Source of the DNA: Acidipropionibacterium sp.
Lineage (GTDB): Bacteria; Actinomycetota; Actinomycetes; Propionibacteriales; Propionibacteriaceae
Direction: 5' to 3'
Assembly (NCBI GenBank): GCA_022647765.1
Contig: JALCLH010000011.1
Span: forward strand, 62,001-126,000
Length of the DNA stretch: 64,000 bases
The position numbers were made by a program, and so were the translations under genes. Below are positions 31,379-39,127 of this stretch, piece by piece. The notes beneath the pieces were generated by a model, which was not told the origin of the DNA, did not search any database, and saw only the letters and a list, made by a program, of their open reading frames with translations. Positions within the stretch are counted from its first letter, which is position 1, and every line of letters begins with the position of its first letter.

Positions 31379-32074
31379 TCAGTCATCAGAGCGCATGATG
31401 TCGGCCCAGCCGTCGATGGAGCCGGAGCTCGGAAAGTACTTGGCGTGATGGAACGTGTCCGACGTGATCATGTAGCCGTCCTTCCCGTACATCACATATC
31501 GGGTCTTTCCGTCGCCGACGAAGTAGTCCTCGGTCCGGTATCCGTCGCCCGCACCGCCGGACTTCGGGAGGATGGACCATCCGCAGATCTTCCCCGTGGT
31601 GGTGTCGACCAGGGGGACCCGATTCGTGATGACCCAGTAGTCGTTGTTCGGGATGGGCAGTCCGTACTTCGCTTTGAGCCGGTCGCACTCGACGCCGACG
31701 GCCTCGGTGTCCGGGGTGCCGTCCTCGCGGACCAGGCCGGTGATGTCGTCTCCGTGGAGCCTCCAGAACAGCTCTGGGTTGAACTCGGGGGTCAGCTGGA
31801 ACTCGATGACCTCGCGGAGTCGGGCGTCCCGGTCGGCTGTCATCTGGGCGAGTTGCTCGGTGAGCTGGGTGACCTGGGCTTCGGCGTCCTGGGCCCGCTG
31901 GCGCAGCGCCCGCTTGCCGTCGCGATGGTCCTCCTGGGCGTCCTCGATCTCGGCGTCCTGCTCCTCGACCTGGGGATCGGTGGGCTCGGTGGGAGTGTCG
32001 GGGGTCTCCTCGGTCAGGGCCTCCTCGGCCTGGGTGTCGGTGGTGGTTACGGTGATCTGCGGATCCTCGGGCAT
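31379..32074 (-). CDS. Putative scaffold-like phage protein upstream of capsid gene
   Basis: Acidic/coiled-coil N-terminus (TEPTDPQVEEQDAEIEDAQEDHRDGKRALRQRAQDAEAQVTQLTEQLAQM) in the position expected for a scaffold. Confidence 0.5.
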   Translation of the reverse strand: MPEDPQITVTTTDTQAEEALTEETPDTPTEPTDPQVEEQDAEIEDAQEDHRDGKRALRQRAQDAEAQVTQLTEQLAQMTADRDARLREVIEFQLTPEFNPELFWRLHGDDITGLVREDGTPDTEAVGVECDRLKAKYGLPIPNNDYWVITNRVPLVDTTTGKICGWSILPKSGGAGDGYRTEDYFVGDGKTRYVMYGKDGYMITSDTFHHAKYFPSSGSIDGWADIMRSDD

Positions 32075-32187
32075 GTTTCATTCCTCTGTTTGGTGGGTGG
32101 ATTTCTTCACGTGGGACCGGGATGGTTTCACGCGGTTCTTGTGGGACGGTTTCCGTCTGGTGCGTCCTCGGTGGTGCCGGTGTCGGC

Positions 32188-32355
32188 TCATGATTGTTTC
32201 CTCGGATCTGGTGGTGGTGTTTTCCGTAGAATGTATTCGATGGTTCCGTGGCCGGGTTCGGTGATGGTGACGCGGATTTCCCCGCCGCATTCAGGGCACA
32301 TATCTACACGGGGCGCGACTGTCCGGCCGCAGGTGTTGCAGCGACGACGGCTCAT
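32188..32355 (-). CDS. Small zinc-ribbon protein
   Basis: MSRRRCNTCGRTVAPRVDMCPECGGEIRVTI (CxxC...CxxC). Confidence 0.5.
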   Translation of the reverse strand: MSRRRCNTCGRTVAPRVDMCPECGGEIRVTITEPGHGTIEYILRKTPPPDPRKQS

Positions 32356-32585
32356 GATGCGGCCTCCTCGGGTGGGAAGCCGGGGCGGATGGCCACCAGG
32401 TCCGCAGCGATCTCGTAGGGCGCTTGAGCGTATTTCGCGCCGGGGACCATGAACTCTGGGGCGATACTCCCCTCCGAGTCGGTGCACCAACCGGCCAGCA
32501 GGGCGGGGGCGGTGTGGCCGTCGGCTCCCCGGAACACGCCGTGCATCGGGTAGGCGGCCGGGGTGAAGGCGAATGGGTTGGTCAT
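32352..32585 (-). CDS. Hypothetical protein of the satellite
   Basis: MTNPFAFTPAAYPMHGVFRGADGHTAPALLAGWCTDSEG; overlaps next start. Confidence 0.45.
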   Translation of the reverse strand: MTNPFAFTPAAYPMHGVFRGADGHTAPALLAGWCTDSEGSIAPEFMVPGAKYAQAPYEIAADLVAIRPGFPPEEAAS

Positions 32586-32737
32586 GAGGATGTCCTGTCT
32601 GTCGTGGTGTCGTCGGTCCGGGTGGTGGTCATGGGACGGAGCCCGGGAAGTTGTTCCCGCGTTCCCGTCTTGCCCCAGATTCAGGCCATATCCCCTTGTC
32701 AGATGCATGTTTCAATGACGGGAGTAGTGGTTTTCCG

Positions 32738-32845
32738 CGTTCCCGCGCTTTCCCGCGTTCCCGCGTTGTTCCCGCATTGCGGGAACGTGGCGTTCCCGCG
32801 TTCCAGCGTTCCCGCGTTGTTCCCGCGTTGTTCCCGCGCTCGTTT
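32738..32845. repeat. Cluster of short iterated repeats (GTTCCCGCG / GTTGTTCCCGCG), iteron-like
   Basis: About 9 copies in ~100 bp, one inverted, next to the ATPase/primase-like gene. Confidence 0.75.
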
Positions 32846-32852
32846 CCCCTAG

Positions 32853-34595
32853 TCATGCAGCGTTTCCACCCTCGAACGGGAACACGGGAACAACTTCCCG
32901 ACCTCCATCGGGTGACCCCTCTTCCGGTGGTCGGATGGTCCAGACGCTCGTATGGTCTCGTCCTCCCGGCTCGGTCTTGGTAATCTGCCAGCCGACCTTG
33001 CGCATGGACGGCGCGGCCTTCTTCAACCGGGCCGTCAAGCTCTTCGCGGTCGCCGGCCACTGCTTGCCGACGGTCAGGCTCATGTCATCCATGTAGTCGA
33101 GCAGCTCGGCTGACGTGCCCCTGAACTCGCCGTTGAGGCGCTTGCCCATCGCGGTGATGAACGGGTCGGCGGCGATCGTGTCGGCGGCCAGGTCGGCCAG
33201 CTGCGACAGGTACCGCTCCAGCGCCCTGCCCTTCGGCATCATCATGTCCAGGGCTGCCAGGATTACCGCGAAGTCCGCCATTCTCGGCTTCGACTCCAGC
33301 CGCACCCGGGGAAGCACGCTCATTATCTTCGACGTGATACTCAGCAGTGCGCCAAGAATCCTCGGTCGAGCGGCCTGCCAGGCCTCGGCCATCTCGGTAT
33401 CAGTCTTCCGCTTATCACCGGGAATTGTCTCCAGTTCGACCCTTAATAGTCGCTCGGCAAAGTCACCGCGCAGACCGCCGAGGTCAATCCCCGTCATCAG
33501 GATTGCCTTCTTGAGTTTGAACACCTCGGTCTCAGAGTCGGTGTACAGCTTGCGGCGCACGTCCGCGTCCCTGGTGACTGCCCGGCAGTACGTGTTGGAC
33601 CAGTCATCGGACAGGTGAGAAAGGTTGTCGAGAGCGACCACGCGGGAGGCGACTGCCGCCGTGATCCATGCGTCCTCACTGCTGGGGGGCTTGCGGACCT
33701 CCGCCGACGTCGGATCGACCAGCGACGCCAAGATCTTGCCCGCGCTGGTCTTCGCGGTGCCCTGTTCGCCGAACAGGCCAAGGATCGGGCACGGCCTGTT
33801 CACCAGCAGCCACGCCGATAACAGCCAGCCGAGCACTAACGGCTGATCTGGCTTGGAGATGTTCAGCAGCCGCCACAACTCAGTGATGCTCCCGGTCGGG
33901 TCGGGGTCGGGAAGCGGCAGGCCAACACCGGTCCGGTTGAACAGCACAGGCCCGTGATCGACCACCTTCCAGTCCTTGGCGTCGACGCGGATCACCCGCT
34001 CTGACTCGTCGCCCATATCGAGCCACAGGGCCCCGTCGACCTCGGCTACGCGAATATGCACGTCGACCGGGTCGGTGTGCATGGCCTTGGCCTCAATTAC
34101 CAGGAGGGCGTCGGCTAGCGCCTGGGCGCTGGCAACCCGGTGGTTGTCATCCCAGTAGCGGCCGGCCAGGTCCTTGCGCAGCGAGCCCGATCCGCGCAGC
34201 ATCCGGGCGACATGAGAGCCCATCGCGACACCGTAGGCATGGTCCTGGGCGGTCCGTCCGAACGTGTAGCTCTCCTCAGCCGTCTCGACCAGCTGGGAGG
34301 CGACCGACGGGCCCCGCTCCTTCTTCTCCTCGCCGGCCTCGGCGTCAGGTGGTTCCTGGGCCTCCCAGCCGGGTGCGGGAGCTTCCGGATCGGGGTTGGC
34401 CGGCAGGGTCTCGGGCTCAATTCCCTGGGCCTGCCGGTGCACCTGGGCGCACTCCTCGGTGCCCGGGGTGGTGAACACGTCGCCACCGCAGGCCACGCAG
34501 TTGCCCGCACCGTCGGAGAGGCCGGCCTTCGACAACTGTGTGCTGGTCTTCGCCTGCCGGACCAGCTCGGTCGGATCGATGCTCTCGGCGCTCAT
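32853..34595 (-). CDS. Replication-associated P-loop ATPase/primase-like protein with N-terminal zinc-binding segment
   Basis: Walker A LGLFGEQGTAKTSAGKILASLVDP; N-terminal CVACGGDVFTTPGTEEC; VVALDNLSHLSDDW. Confidence 0.65.
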   Translation of the reverse strand: MSAESIDPTELVRQAKTSTQLSKAGLSDGAGNCVACGGDVFTTPGTEECAQVHRQAQGIEPETLPANPDPEAPAPGWEAQEPPDAEAGEEKKERGPSVASQLVETAEESYTFGRTAQDHAYGVAMGSHVARMLRGSGSLRKDLAGRYWDDNHRVASAQALADALLVIEAKAMHTDPVDVHIRVAEVDGALWLDMGDESERVIRVDAKDWKVVDHGPVLFNRTGVGLPLPDPDPTGSITELWRLLNISKPDQPLVLGWLLSAWLLVNRPCPILGLFGEQGTAKTSAGKILASLVDPTSAEVRKPPSSEDAWITAAVASRVVALDNLSHLSDDWSNTYCRAVTRDADVRRKLYTDSETEVFKLKKAILMTGIDLGGLRGDFAERLLRVELETIPGDKRKTDTEMAEAWQAARPRILGALLSITSKIMSVLPRVRLESKPRMADFAVILAALDMMMPKGRALERYLSQLADLAADTIAADPFITAMGKRLNGEFRGTSAELLDYMDDMSLTVGKQWPATAKSLTARLKKAAPSMRKVGWQITKTEPGGRDHTSVWTIRPPEEGSPDGGREVVPVFPFEGGNAA

Positions 34596-34945
34596 GCGGC
34601 CCTCCTTCCTTCGGTGAGCAGTTGGTCGGTGAGGACCATGGAGAGGACGCCGGTCAACTCGGGGTCGCCGTACATGCGGACGGCCTCAGCCTTGTTGCGG
34701 CAGGCCTGGGCGGTCTCGGTGAGAGCCCGGTCGCGGGCGGCCATCGACTCCGGGGTTTCCTCGGAGCCGATGTACTCACCTGACTTGCGGCGGGCGTCCT
34801 CGAACTGCTGGGCGCGACGCTGCCAGTAGTGATGGTCGCCGTCCAAGAGGATGTCTTGCATGAGGCGGAGCGCGGACCAGTGGAGCTGGTCGGTGAAGGT
34901 GGTGAGCCGTCGCTCAGCGGACGGACTATAATGATGGGCAGTCAC
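34592..34945 (-). CDS. Hypothetical protein of the satellite (GTG start)
   Basis: VTAHHYSPSAERRLTTFTDQLHWSALRLMQDILLDGDHHYWQRRAQQFEDARR; stop overlaps next gene start. Confidence 0.5.
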   Translation of the reverse strand: MTAHHYSPSAERRLTTFTDQLHWSALRLMQDILLDGDHHYWQRRAQQFEDARRKSGEYIGSEETPESMAARDRALTETAQACRNKAEAVRMYGDPELTGVLSMVLTDQLLTEGRRAA

Positions 34946-35016
34946 TCTGTTTGTTCCCTTCTGGGGATGGGCCCCGGTCGTTGGTCTGCGACCGGGGCCC
35001 GACTGTGTGGTGGGGG

Positions 35017-35259
35017 TCAGCGAGGACCCACCTCGTGCTGCTGGACGATCTGCCAGTACTGCTCCTCGGTGACGGCCAGGCGGACCCCAGCGGCCCGCGA
35101 GTCCCACTCGAAGACCGCCGAGCAGATGGCAGTGATATCGAAGTCGCCGGCGAACTCACCGAGGGTGGTGGCGACCCACTGCTCGGCGCCGGAGCGCGTC
35201 TCGAAGACCACGGGGTCTCCGAAGTTGATGACGGCTTTCACGGCTGAGTCCTCGCGCAT
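35017..35259 (-). CDS. Hypothetical protein of the satellite
   Basis: MREDSAVKAVINFGDPVVFETRSGAEQWVATTLGEFAGDFDITAICSAVFEWD. Confidence 0.45.
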   Translation of the reverse strand: MREDSAVKAVINFGDPVVFETRSGAEQWVATTLGEFAGDFDITAICSAVFEWDSRAAGVRLAVTEEQYWQIVQQHEVGPR

Positions 35260-35558
35260 GCCTGGGCGGTGAGCAGGTGCAGTTCCGGGGTGAGGGTCCG
35301 GTAGGGCGTCCACACGGGATCGGCCCGCAGGATGGTCACGGTGCAGCCGTAGTAGCGCAGGAGCTTCGCCCGGTCAGTGGCTGCGGATCGGGACCGGTAG
35401 AGGCGGTCCGTCTTCGGCCAGTAGAACTTGGGGATCACGTCATCGGGTACGAACGTGTCGGGCACCCACTCGGGGTCGAGGACCGTCTCACCCCACTGAT
35501 TGACGGCGAGTGCTGCGGGCGGGAAGGTGACGGCCAGCCGATACAGGACGTTGCTCAT
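35238..35558 (-). CDS. Hypothetical protein of the satellite
   Basis: MSNVLYRLAVTFPPAALAVNQWGETVLDPEWVPDTFVPDDVIPKFYWPK; tightly packed same-strand ORF. Confidence 0.45.
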   Translation of the reverse strand: MSNVLYRLAVTFPPAALAVNQWGETVLDPEWVPDTFVPDDVIPKFYWPKTDRLYRSRSAATDRAKLLRYYGCTVTILRADPVWTPYRTLTPELHLLTAQACARTQP

Positions 35559-35755
35559 GCCCGGGCCTCCTCGCCGGTGAGCTGGGCATCACGCTGGTGG
35601 ATGGCTTCGGCCAGGTCGAACATGGTCTGTTCGGTGATCGTGTCGGTGCCGGGGTGGTGGCCGTGATCGAGGGCGTCGGTGAGGACGCCGGCCAGGCGCA
35701 GGACACGGGCGGTCGCGTCGTAGAGGATCGGGTCGGTGGAAGTAGAATCGGGCAT
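35555..35755 (-). CDS. Hypothetical protein of the satellite
   Basis: MPDSTSTDPILYDATARVLRLAGVLTDALDHGHHPGTDTITEQTMFDLAEAIHQRDAQL; overlaps next start. Confidence 0.45.
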   Translation of the reverse strand: MPDSTSTDPILYDATARVLRLAGVLTDALDHGHHPGTDTITEQTMFDLAEAIHQRDAQLTGEEARA

Positions 35756-35959
35756 GACAGCTCCTTGTGTTTGCAGGGTGGTTGTGGCCCCGGTGGCGTC
35801 CCGGTCTTGGCGGAAAGAGACGTTGCCGGGGTGGATCTTCGGGGTGGTGCCAGCGTGGGCACCATGGGGGCCGGCCAGTGCAGGCGGCCAGGAACACGAG
35901 CACCAGGGCGACCGCCACATAGAGCAGCAGGCCGCCGTTGGTGGCGGTGGGATAGGTAC

Positions 35960-36160
35960 TCATGCGACATCGTCGCCGTAGGCGGTGAACAGGTTGTCGA
36001 CGTCGTGGGGATCGAGCCGGATGACCCGGCTGTTGCGGAACATGCGCAGGGACCCGTCCGCTATCCGCTTGCGGATCCAGTCCTGTGACACGTTCCAGCG
36101 CTCGGCTGCCTCTGCGATGGTTTCCTTGGTGGGAACGGCCACGCTCTTCGTTTTCGGCAT
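35960..36160 (-). CDS. Excisionase/MerR-like HTH DNA-binding protein
   Basis: KETIAEAAERWNVSQDWIRKRIADGSLRMFRNSRVIRLDPHDVDNLF. Confidence 0.75.
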   Translation of the reverse strand: MPKTKSVAVPTKETIAEAAERWNVSQDWIRKRIADGSLRMFRNSRVIRLDPHDVDNLFTAYGDDVA

Positions 36161-36164
36161 CTCA

Positions 36165-36291
36165 TGCCCTCCTTAGCATCGATTGCATTGGGCTATAGCT
36201 CAACCCAACTGAAGCCGATGCTAGCACAACTGAGCATGCTCTATAGACCAGCTCAATTGAGGATGCCTCCAGGACGGTCCAAGATCGATGC
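36165..36291. promoter_or_regulatory. Divergent control region with repeated CTCAAYYSAACTGA/CTCAATTGAG and CTATAG motifs
   Basis: AT-rich relative to surroundings; CTATAGCTCAACCCAACTGA, ACAACTGAGC, CTATAGACCAGCTCAATTGAGG. Confidence 0.5.
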
Positions 36292-36948
36292 ATGACTGAG
36301 GAGAGGCCATGCAAGCCGGAGCCACTGGATGGGGTCGGGTGGATTCGGTTCCCCGAGCTGCCAGGAGTCGAACCTGTGCAAGTCACAGCACATCTGCGAG
36401 GCCCTGCCCGCTTCCGGGCACAGGTCGTGTATCAAGACATGTACCTGGTGACGATGGATCTAGTCGCCGCGAACGGGGCCTACGAGTTGCACCATCTGAG
36501 TTTCCAGTCACATCCAGGTGGTTCACCTCTGACCGCGACATCGGTCAACACATTCCCAGTCGCAACGCTCCAGAGAGACCTGAGTTGGATGTATCTCAGC
36601 GACGAGGCCAAGTGGGGAAGTATGAACTGGAGCGATGTCGATCTGGCTATCAAGGGCAAGCTCACTCCGGGCAAGCGGCCGCGCCCGACCGAGGACATGC
36701 TTGAGCTCGTTGCGGTCCACTACGAGTACTGCCAGATAACCGGGATGCCCGCGGTGAAAAGACTCCAGGCACTCCTCGGTATCCCCCAGAGCACAGCTGC
36801 ACACTGGATCCGTCTAGCGAAGAACAGCGGCCTCCTCGCGGAGGATGCCCAGAACCGGGGGGATTCCCGCATGACAATGGAGTTCAGGGCCCCCGACGAT
36901 CCTGAGCGCGTATTTGAGCAATGGGGGCTTGACGATCCGACCGCCTAG
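36292..36948 (+). CDS. Putative element regulator with C-terminal HTH
   Basis: GKRPRPTEDMLELVAVHYEYCQITGMPAVKRLQALLGIPQSTAAHWIRLAKNSGLL; only gene in the element on the + strand, divergent from the excisionase-like gene. Confidence 0.5.
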   Translation: MTEERPCKPEPLDGVGWIRFPELPGVEPVQVTAHLRGPARFRAQVVYQDMYLVTMDLVAANGAYELHHLSFQSHPGGSPLTATSVNTFPVATLQRDLSWMYLSDEAKWGSMNWSDVDLAIKGKLTPGKRPRPTEDMLELVAVHYEYCQITGMPAVKRLQALLGIPQSTAAHWIRLAKNSGLLAEDAQNRGDSRMTMEFRAPDDPERVFEQWGLDDPTA

Positions 36949-38093
36949 CCCTCCTGGGCAGCTTGCAGCGTCTCGTTGAACCGGTCCGCACGGGCCCTGT
37001 CCCGGTCGGCTGTCGGCTTCTGGTAGTGCAGGGCCATCGTTGCCGTGGTGTGGCCCAGCAGGCGTTGCAGCTCCGCTATCGTCGCCCCATCCTCGGCGGC
37101 CAGCGTCGCCACGGTCCGCCGAAGATCATGCAACTGGAGGTCCGGTTTCCCGATGGCAGCGGCAGCGTGCTTGTGGGGCCGGCGCAACGTCGAGTCGTTC
37201 ATGGGGGAGCGCCCATCACGGGCAGGGAAGACCAGCGCAGTCCCGGGCTGGGCGGGATGGCCCTCCAGCCACTCCTTGAGGATGGGAACGGCGATGTCGG
37301 GGATCGACACGTCACGGACCCCCGCGCCAGTCTTCGGGTCGCCGTACGTCCACACCGTCGGAGTGCCGGGCCCTCCAGGCTGCGAGCGGGTCACATTCTT
37401 TCGCACGTGCACCTCGCGGGCCTTCAGGTCGATGTCGCAGTGGCGCAGGGCGCGCACCTCCCCGGATCTCAGACCGCACATGCCTGAGATGAACAGCAGG
37501 GGCCTGTAATGGGCCGGGACGGCCTCCAGGTAGGCCAGCAGCTCGGCAGGGGACAGCGCCACACCCTCGCGGGCCGCCCTCGGCTTCCCAGCGCCCCGCA
37601 GGCGGCACGGGTTCCGGTCGATGAGTTCCTCGTCCACCGCGTCACGCAGAATCGACTTGAGCAGGTCGTAGGCCTTCCCGTTGCGGGTCCTCGGCCCCGG
37701 GTCCAGCGACGCGTGCCACTCGGAGATGTCGGCCCGGGTGATCTGGTCCAGGCGTATGTCCCCGAGTGCCGGCAGGATCACCGCCAGCAACTTGCGATAG
37801 TCCCCGAGTGTGGATGGCCGCAACGGCTTCTGGGTGCGCGTGGAACGGGCGGTCAGGACCCTCTCCGTGTACACGCGCAGAGTCGGCGTCTTCGTCTTCG
37901 CGGTGCGTTTCTCGGGTGCCGTCCACACGTCGTTGGAGATGAGCGACTCTTCCTTGTTCAGCCAGGCCTCGGCCGCGCTCTTCGTCAGGAAGGTGTGCGG
38001 TGCCTTGTGCTCGGCCTCGTCGGGGCCGATGTAGCGGGCCTGCCACTTGCCCGATGGAAGCTTGCGGATGCTGCCGAAACGTCGCTTGGGCAT
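36945..38093 (-). CDS. int: Tyrosine recombinase (phage integrase)
   Basis: MPKRRFGSIRKLPSGKWQARY; catalytic motifs SGMCGLRSGEVRALRHCDID, LHDLRRTVATLAAEDGATIAELQRLLGHTTATMALHYQK. Confidence 0.95.
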   Translation of the reverse strand: MPKRRFGSIRKLPSGKWQARYIGPDEAEHKAPHTFLTKSAAEAWLNKEESLISNDVWTAPEKRTAKTKTPTLRVYTERVLTARSTRTQKPLRPSTLGDYRKLLAVILPALGDIRLDQITRADISEWHASLDPGPRTRNGKAYDLLKSILRDAVDEELIDRNPCRLRGAGKPRAAREGVALSPAELLAYLEAVPAHYRPLLFISGMCGLRSGEVRALRHCDIDLKAREVHVRKNVTRSQPGGPGTPTVWTYGDPKTGAGVRDVSIPDIAVPILKEWLEGHPAQPGTALVFPARDGRSPMNDSTLRRPHKHAAAAIGKPDLQLHDLRRTVATLAAEDGATIAELQRLLGHTTATMALHYQKPTADRDRARADRFNETLQAAQEG

Positions 38094-38103
38094 GGTGTCT
38101 CCC

Positions 38104-38132
38104 GTGCCAGATACATGCCGGATGGGACCCCA
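38104..38132. repeat. Candidate integrase arm-type site (copy near tRNA-proximal att)
   Basis: GTGCCAGATACATGCCGGATGGGACCCCA. Confidence 0.6.
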
Positions 38133-38179
38133 TCTGAGCGGTATCCAGCCTAGCCAGGCATACCGACAGAACATGAGGA

Positions 38180-38219
38180 AACCCCGCCGACTAGGGGTTG
38201 CACACCTAGTCAGCGGGGT
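38180..38219 (-). terminator. Element-borne hairpin terminator downstream of tRNA-Leu
   Basis: ACCCCGCCGACTAGG...CCTAGTCAGCGGGGT with T-run on the minus strand. Confidence 0.7.
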
Positions 38220-38221
38220 AT

Positions 38222-38252
38222 TCCCTGCTGTGCGCGAGAGAGGAGTTGAACC
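38222..38252. repeat. att direct repeat overlapping tRNA-Leu 3' end
   Basis: TCCCTGCTGTGCGCGAGAGAGGAGTTGAACC. Confidence 0.95.
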
Positions 38253-38313
38253 TCCACGTCCCAAGGGACACTGGCACCTGAAGCCAGCGCGTCTGCCATT
38301 CCGCCACTCGCGC
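38231..38313 (-). tRNA. tRNA-Leu (CAG)
   Basis: Minus strand GCGCGAGTGGCGGAATGGCAGACGCGCTGGCTTCAGGTGCCAGTGTCCCTTGGGACGTGGAGGTTCAACTCCTCTCTCGCGCA; anticodon loop TTCAGGT; long variable arm. Confidence 0.95.
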
Positions 38314-38406
38314 AACGGGTCCGCCGTGCGAACCCAACCCGGGAAATATAGCACGGGGAGACGGGCGGCCAAAACCAGCGTCGGCCGAGTATGCAACAGT
38401 GACCCT

Positions 38407-39105
38407 GTGCTTGGTCTCCTCGCCCCGGCCTTCGCCCTCGGTATCGCAGGCTTCGATCCACTCGGTTCTGCGGTCCTTCTGGCCGCGCTCGGCCTCGGCG
38501 CCAGGCGCCGCGGGGTGCTCACCCTGGCCGTCTGCTCGGTGGGCACATCCCTGGTGCTGGCGCTGGCGTCGATCTTAGGCCTGAACGCGCTCGCGACAAC
38601 CATCGGCATCCATCCGCCGCACATCCCGCACGCGGTCTGGCTGGCGCTGGCCGCCGCGGTCGGTCTGGGATTGCTGATCTGGGCGCTGTTCCTGCTGTTC
38701 AGATCTCCGTCCGGTGATGAGGAACCGAAGGCGGGCGCGGCGAAACCGCGCTCGGCCAGCCCCGGGGCGCTGGCATTCAGCGGACTGCTGGTCGGGCTCT
38801 CCTCACTGGCCGATCCCGCATTCTGGGCGATGGTGGTCGACGCCTCCCGCTGGTCGAAGACCTCCTGGCGGATCATCGAGGCGCTCATCTGGGTGATCTG
38901 CAGCCATTCGCTGCTGATCGCGCTGACGGTGGCCTACTTCGCCGTCGGCGGGCAACGGGTCGAGCAGCTCGTCGAGAAGGTCGGTACTGGTCACAAAGTC
39001 GCCATTCGGCGCGGGATCGCCATCGTGGCCGGGGCGCTCGGCATCCTGTTCCTGGTCGACGCCGGCTACGCGCTCACCACCGGAAGGTGGCTGCTCAAGA
39101 TCTGA
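38407..39105 (+). CDS. LysE/GAP-like integral membrane protein (GTG start)
   Basis: VLGLLAPAFALGIAGFDPLGSAVLLAALGLGARRRGVLTLAVCSVGTSLVLAL; multi-TM. Confidence 0.6.
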   Translation: MLGLLAPAFALGIAGFDPLGSAVLLAALGLGARRRGVLTLAVCSVGTSLVLALASILGLNALATTIGIHPPHIPHAVWLALAAAVGLGLLIWALFLLFRSPSGDEEPKAGAAKPRSASPGALAFSGLLVGLSSLADPAFWAMVVDASRWSKTSWRIIEALIWVICSHSLLIALTVAYFAVGGQRVEQLVEKVGTGHKVAIRRGIAIVAGALGILFLVDAGYALTTGRWLLKI

Positions 39106-39127
39106 GGACGCCCCTCGAACCCCGGGC

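Larger units (their letters stand above)
28986..38252 (-). mobile_element. Integrated phage-satellite-like element (~9.2 kb) in tRNA-Leu(CAG)
   Basis: 31-bp att repeats at both ends, one inside an intact tRNA-Leu 3' end; integrase next to tRNA; excisionase-like, ATPase/primase-like, HK97-type capsid and connector-like genes. Confidence 0.88.

Noticed and set aside
35589-35963. 124-aa ORF starting MSTYPTATNGGLLLYVAVALVLVFLAACTG
   Set aside because: Plausible small membrane peptide at its N-terminus but the rest overlaps a better-supported ORF in another frame; not called
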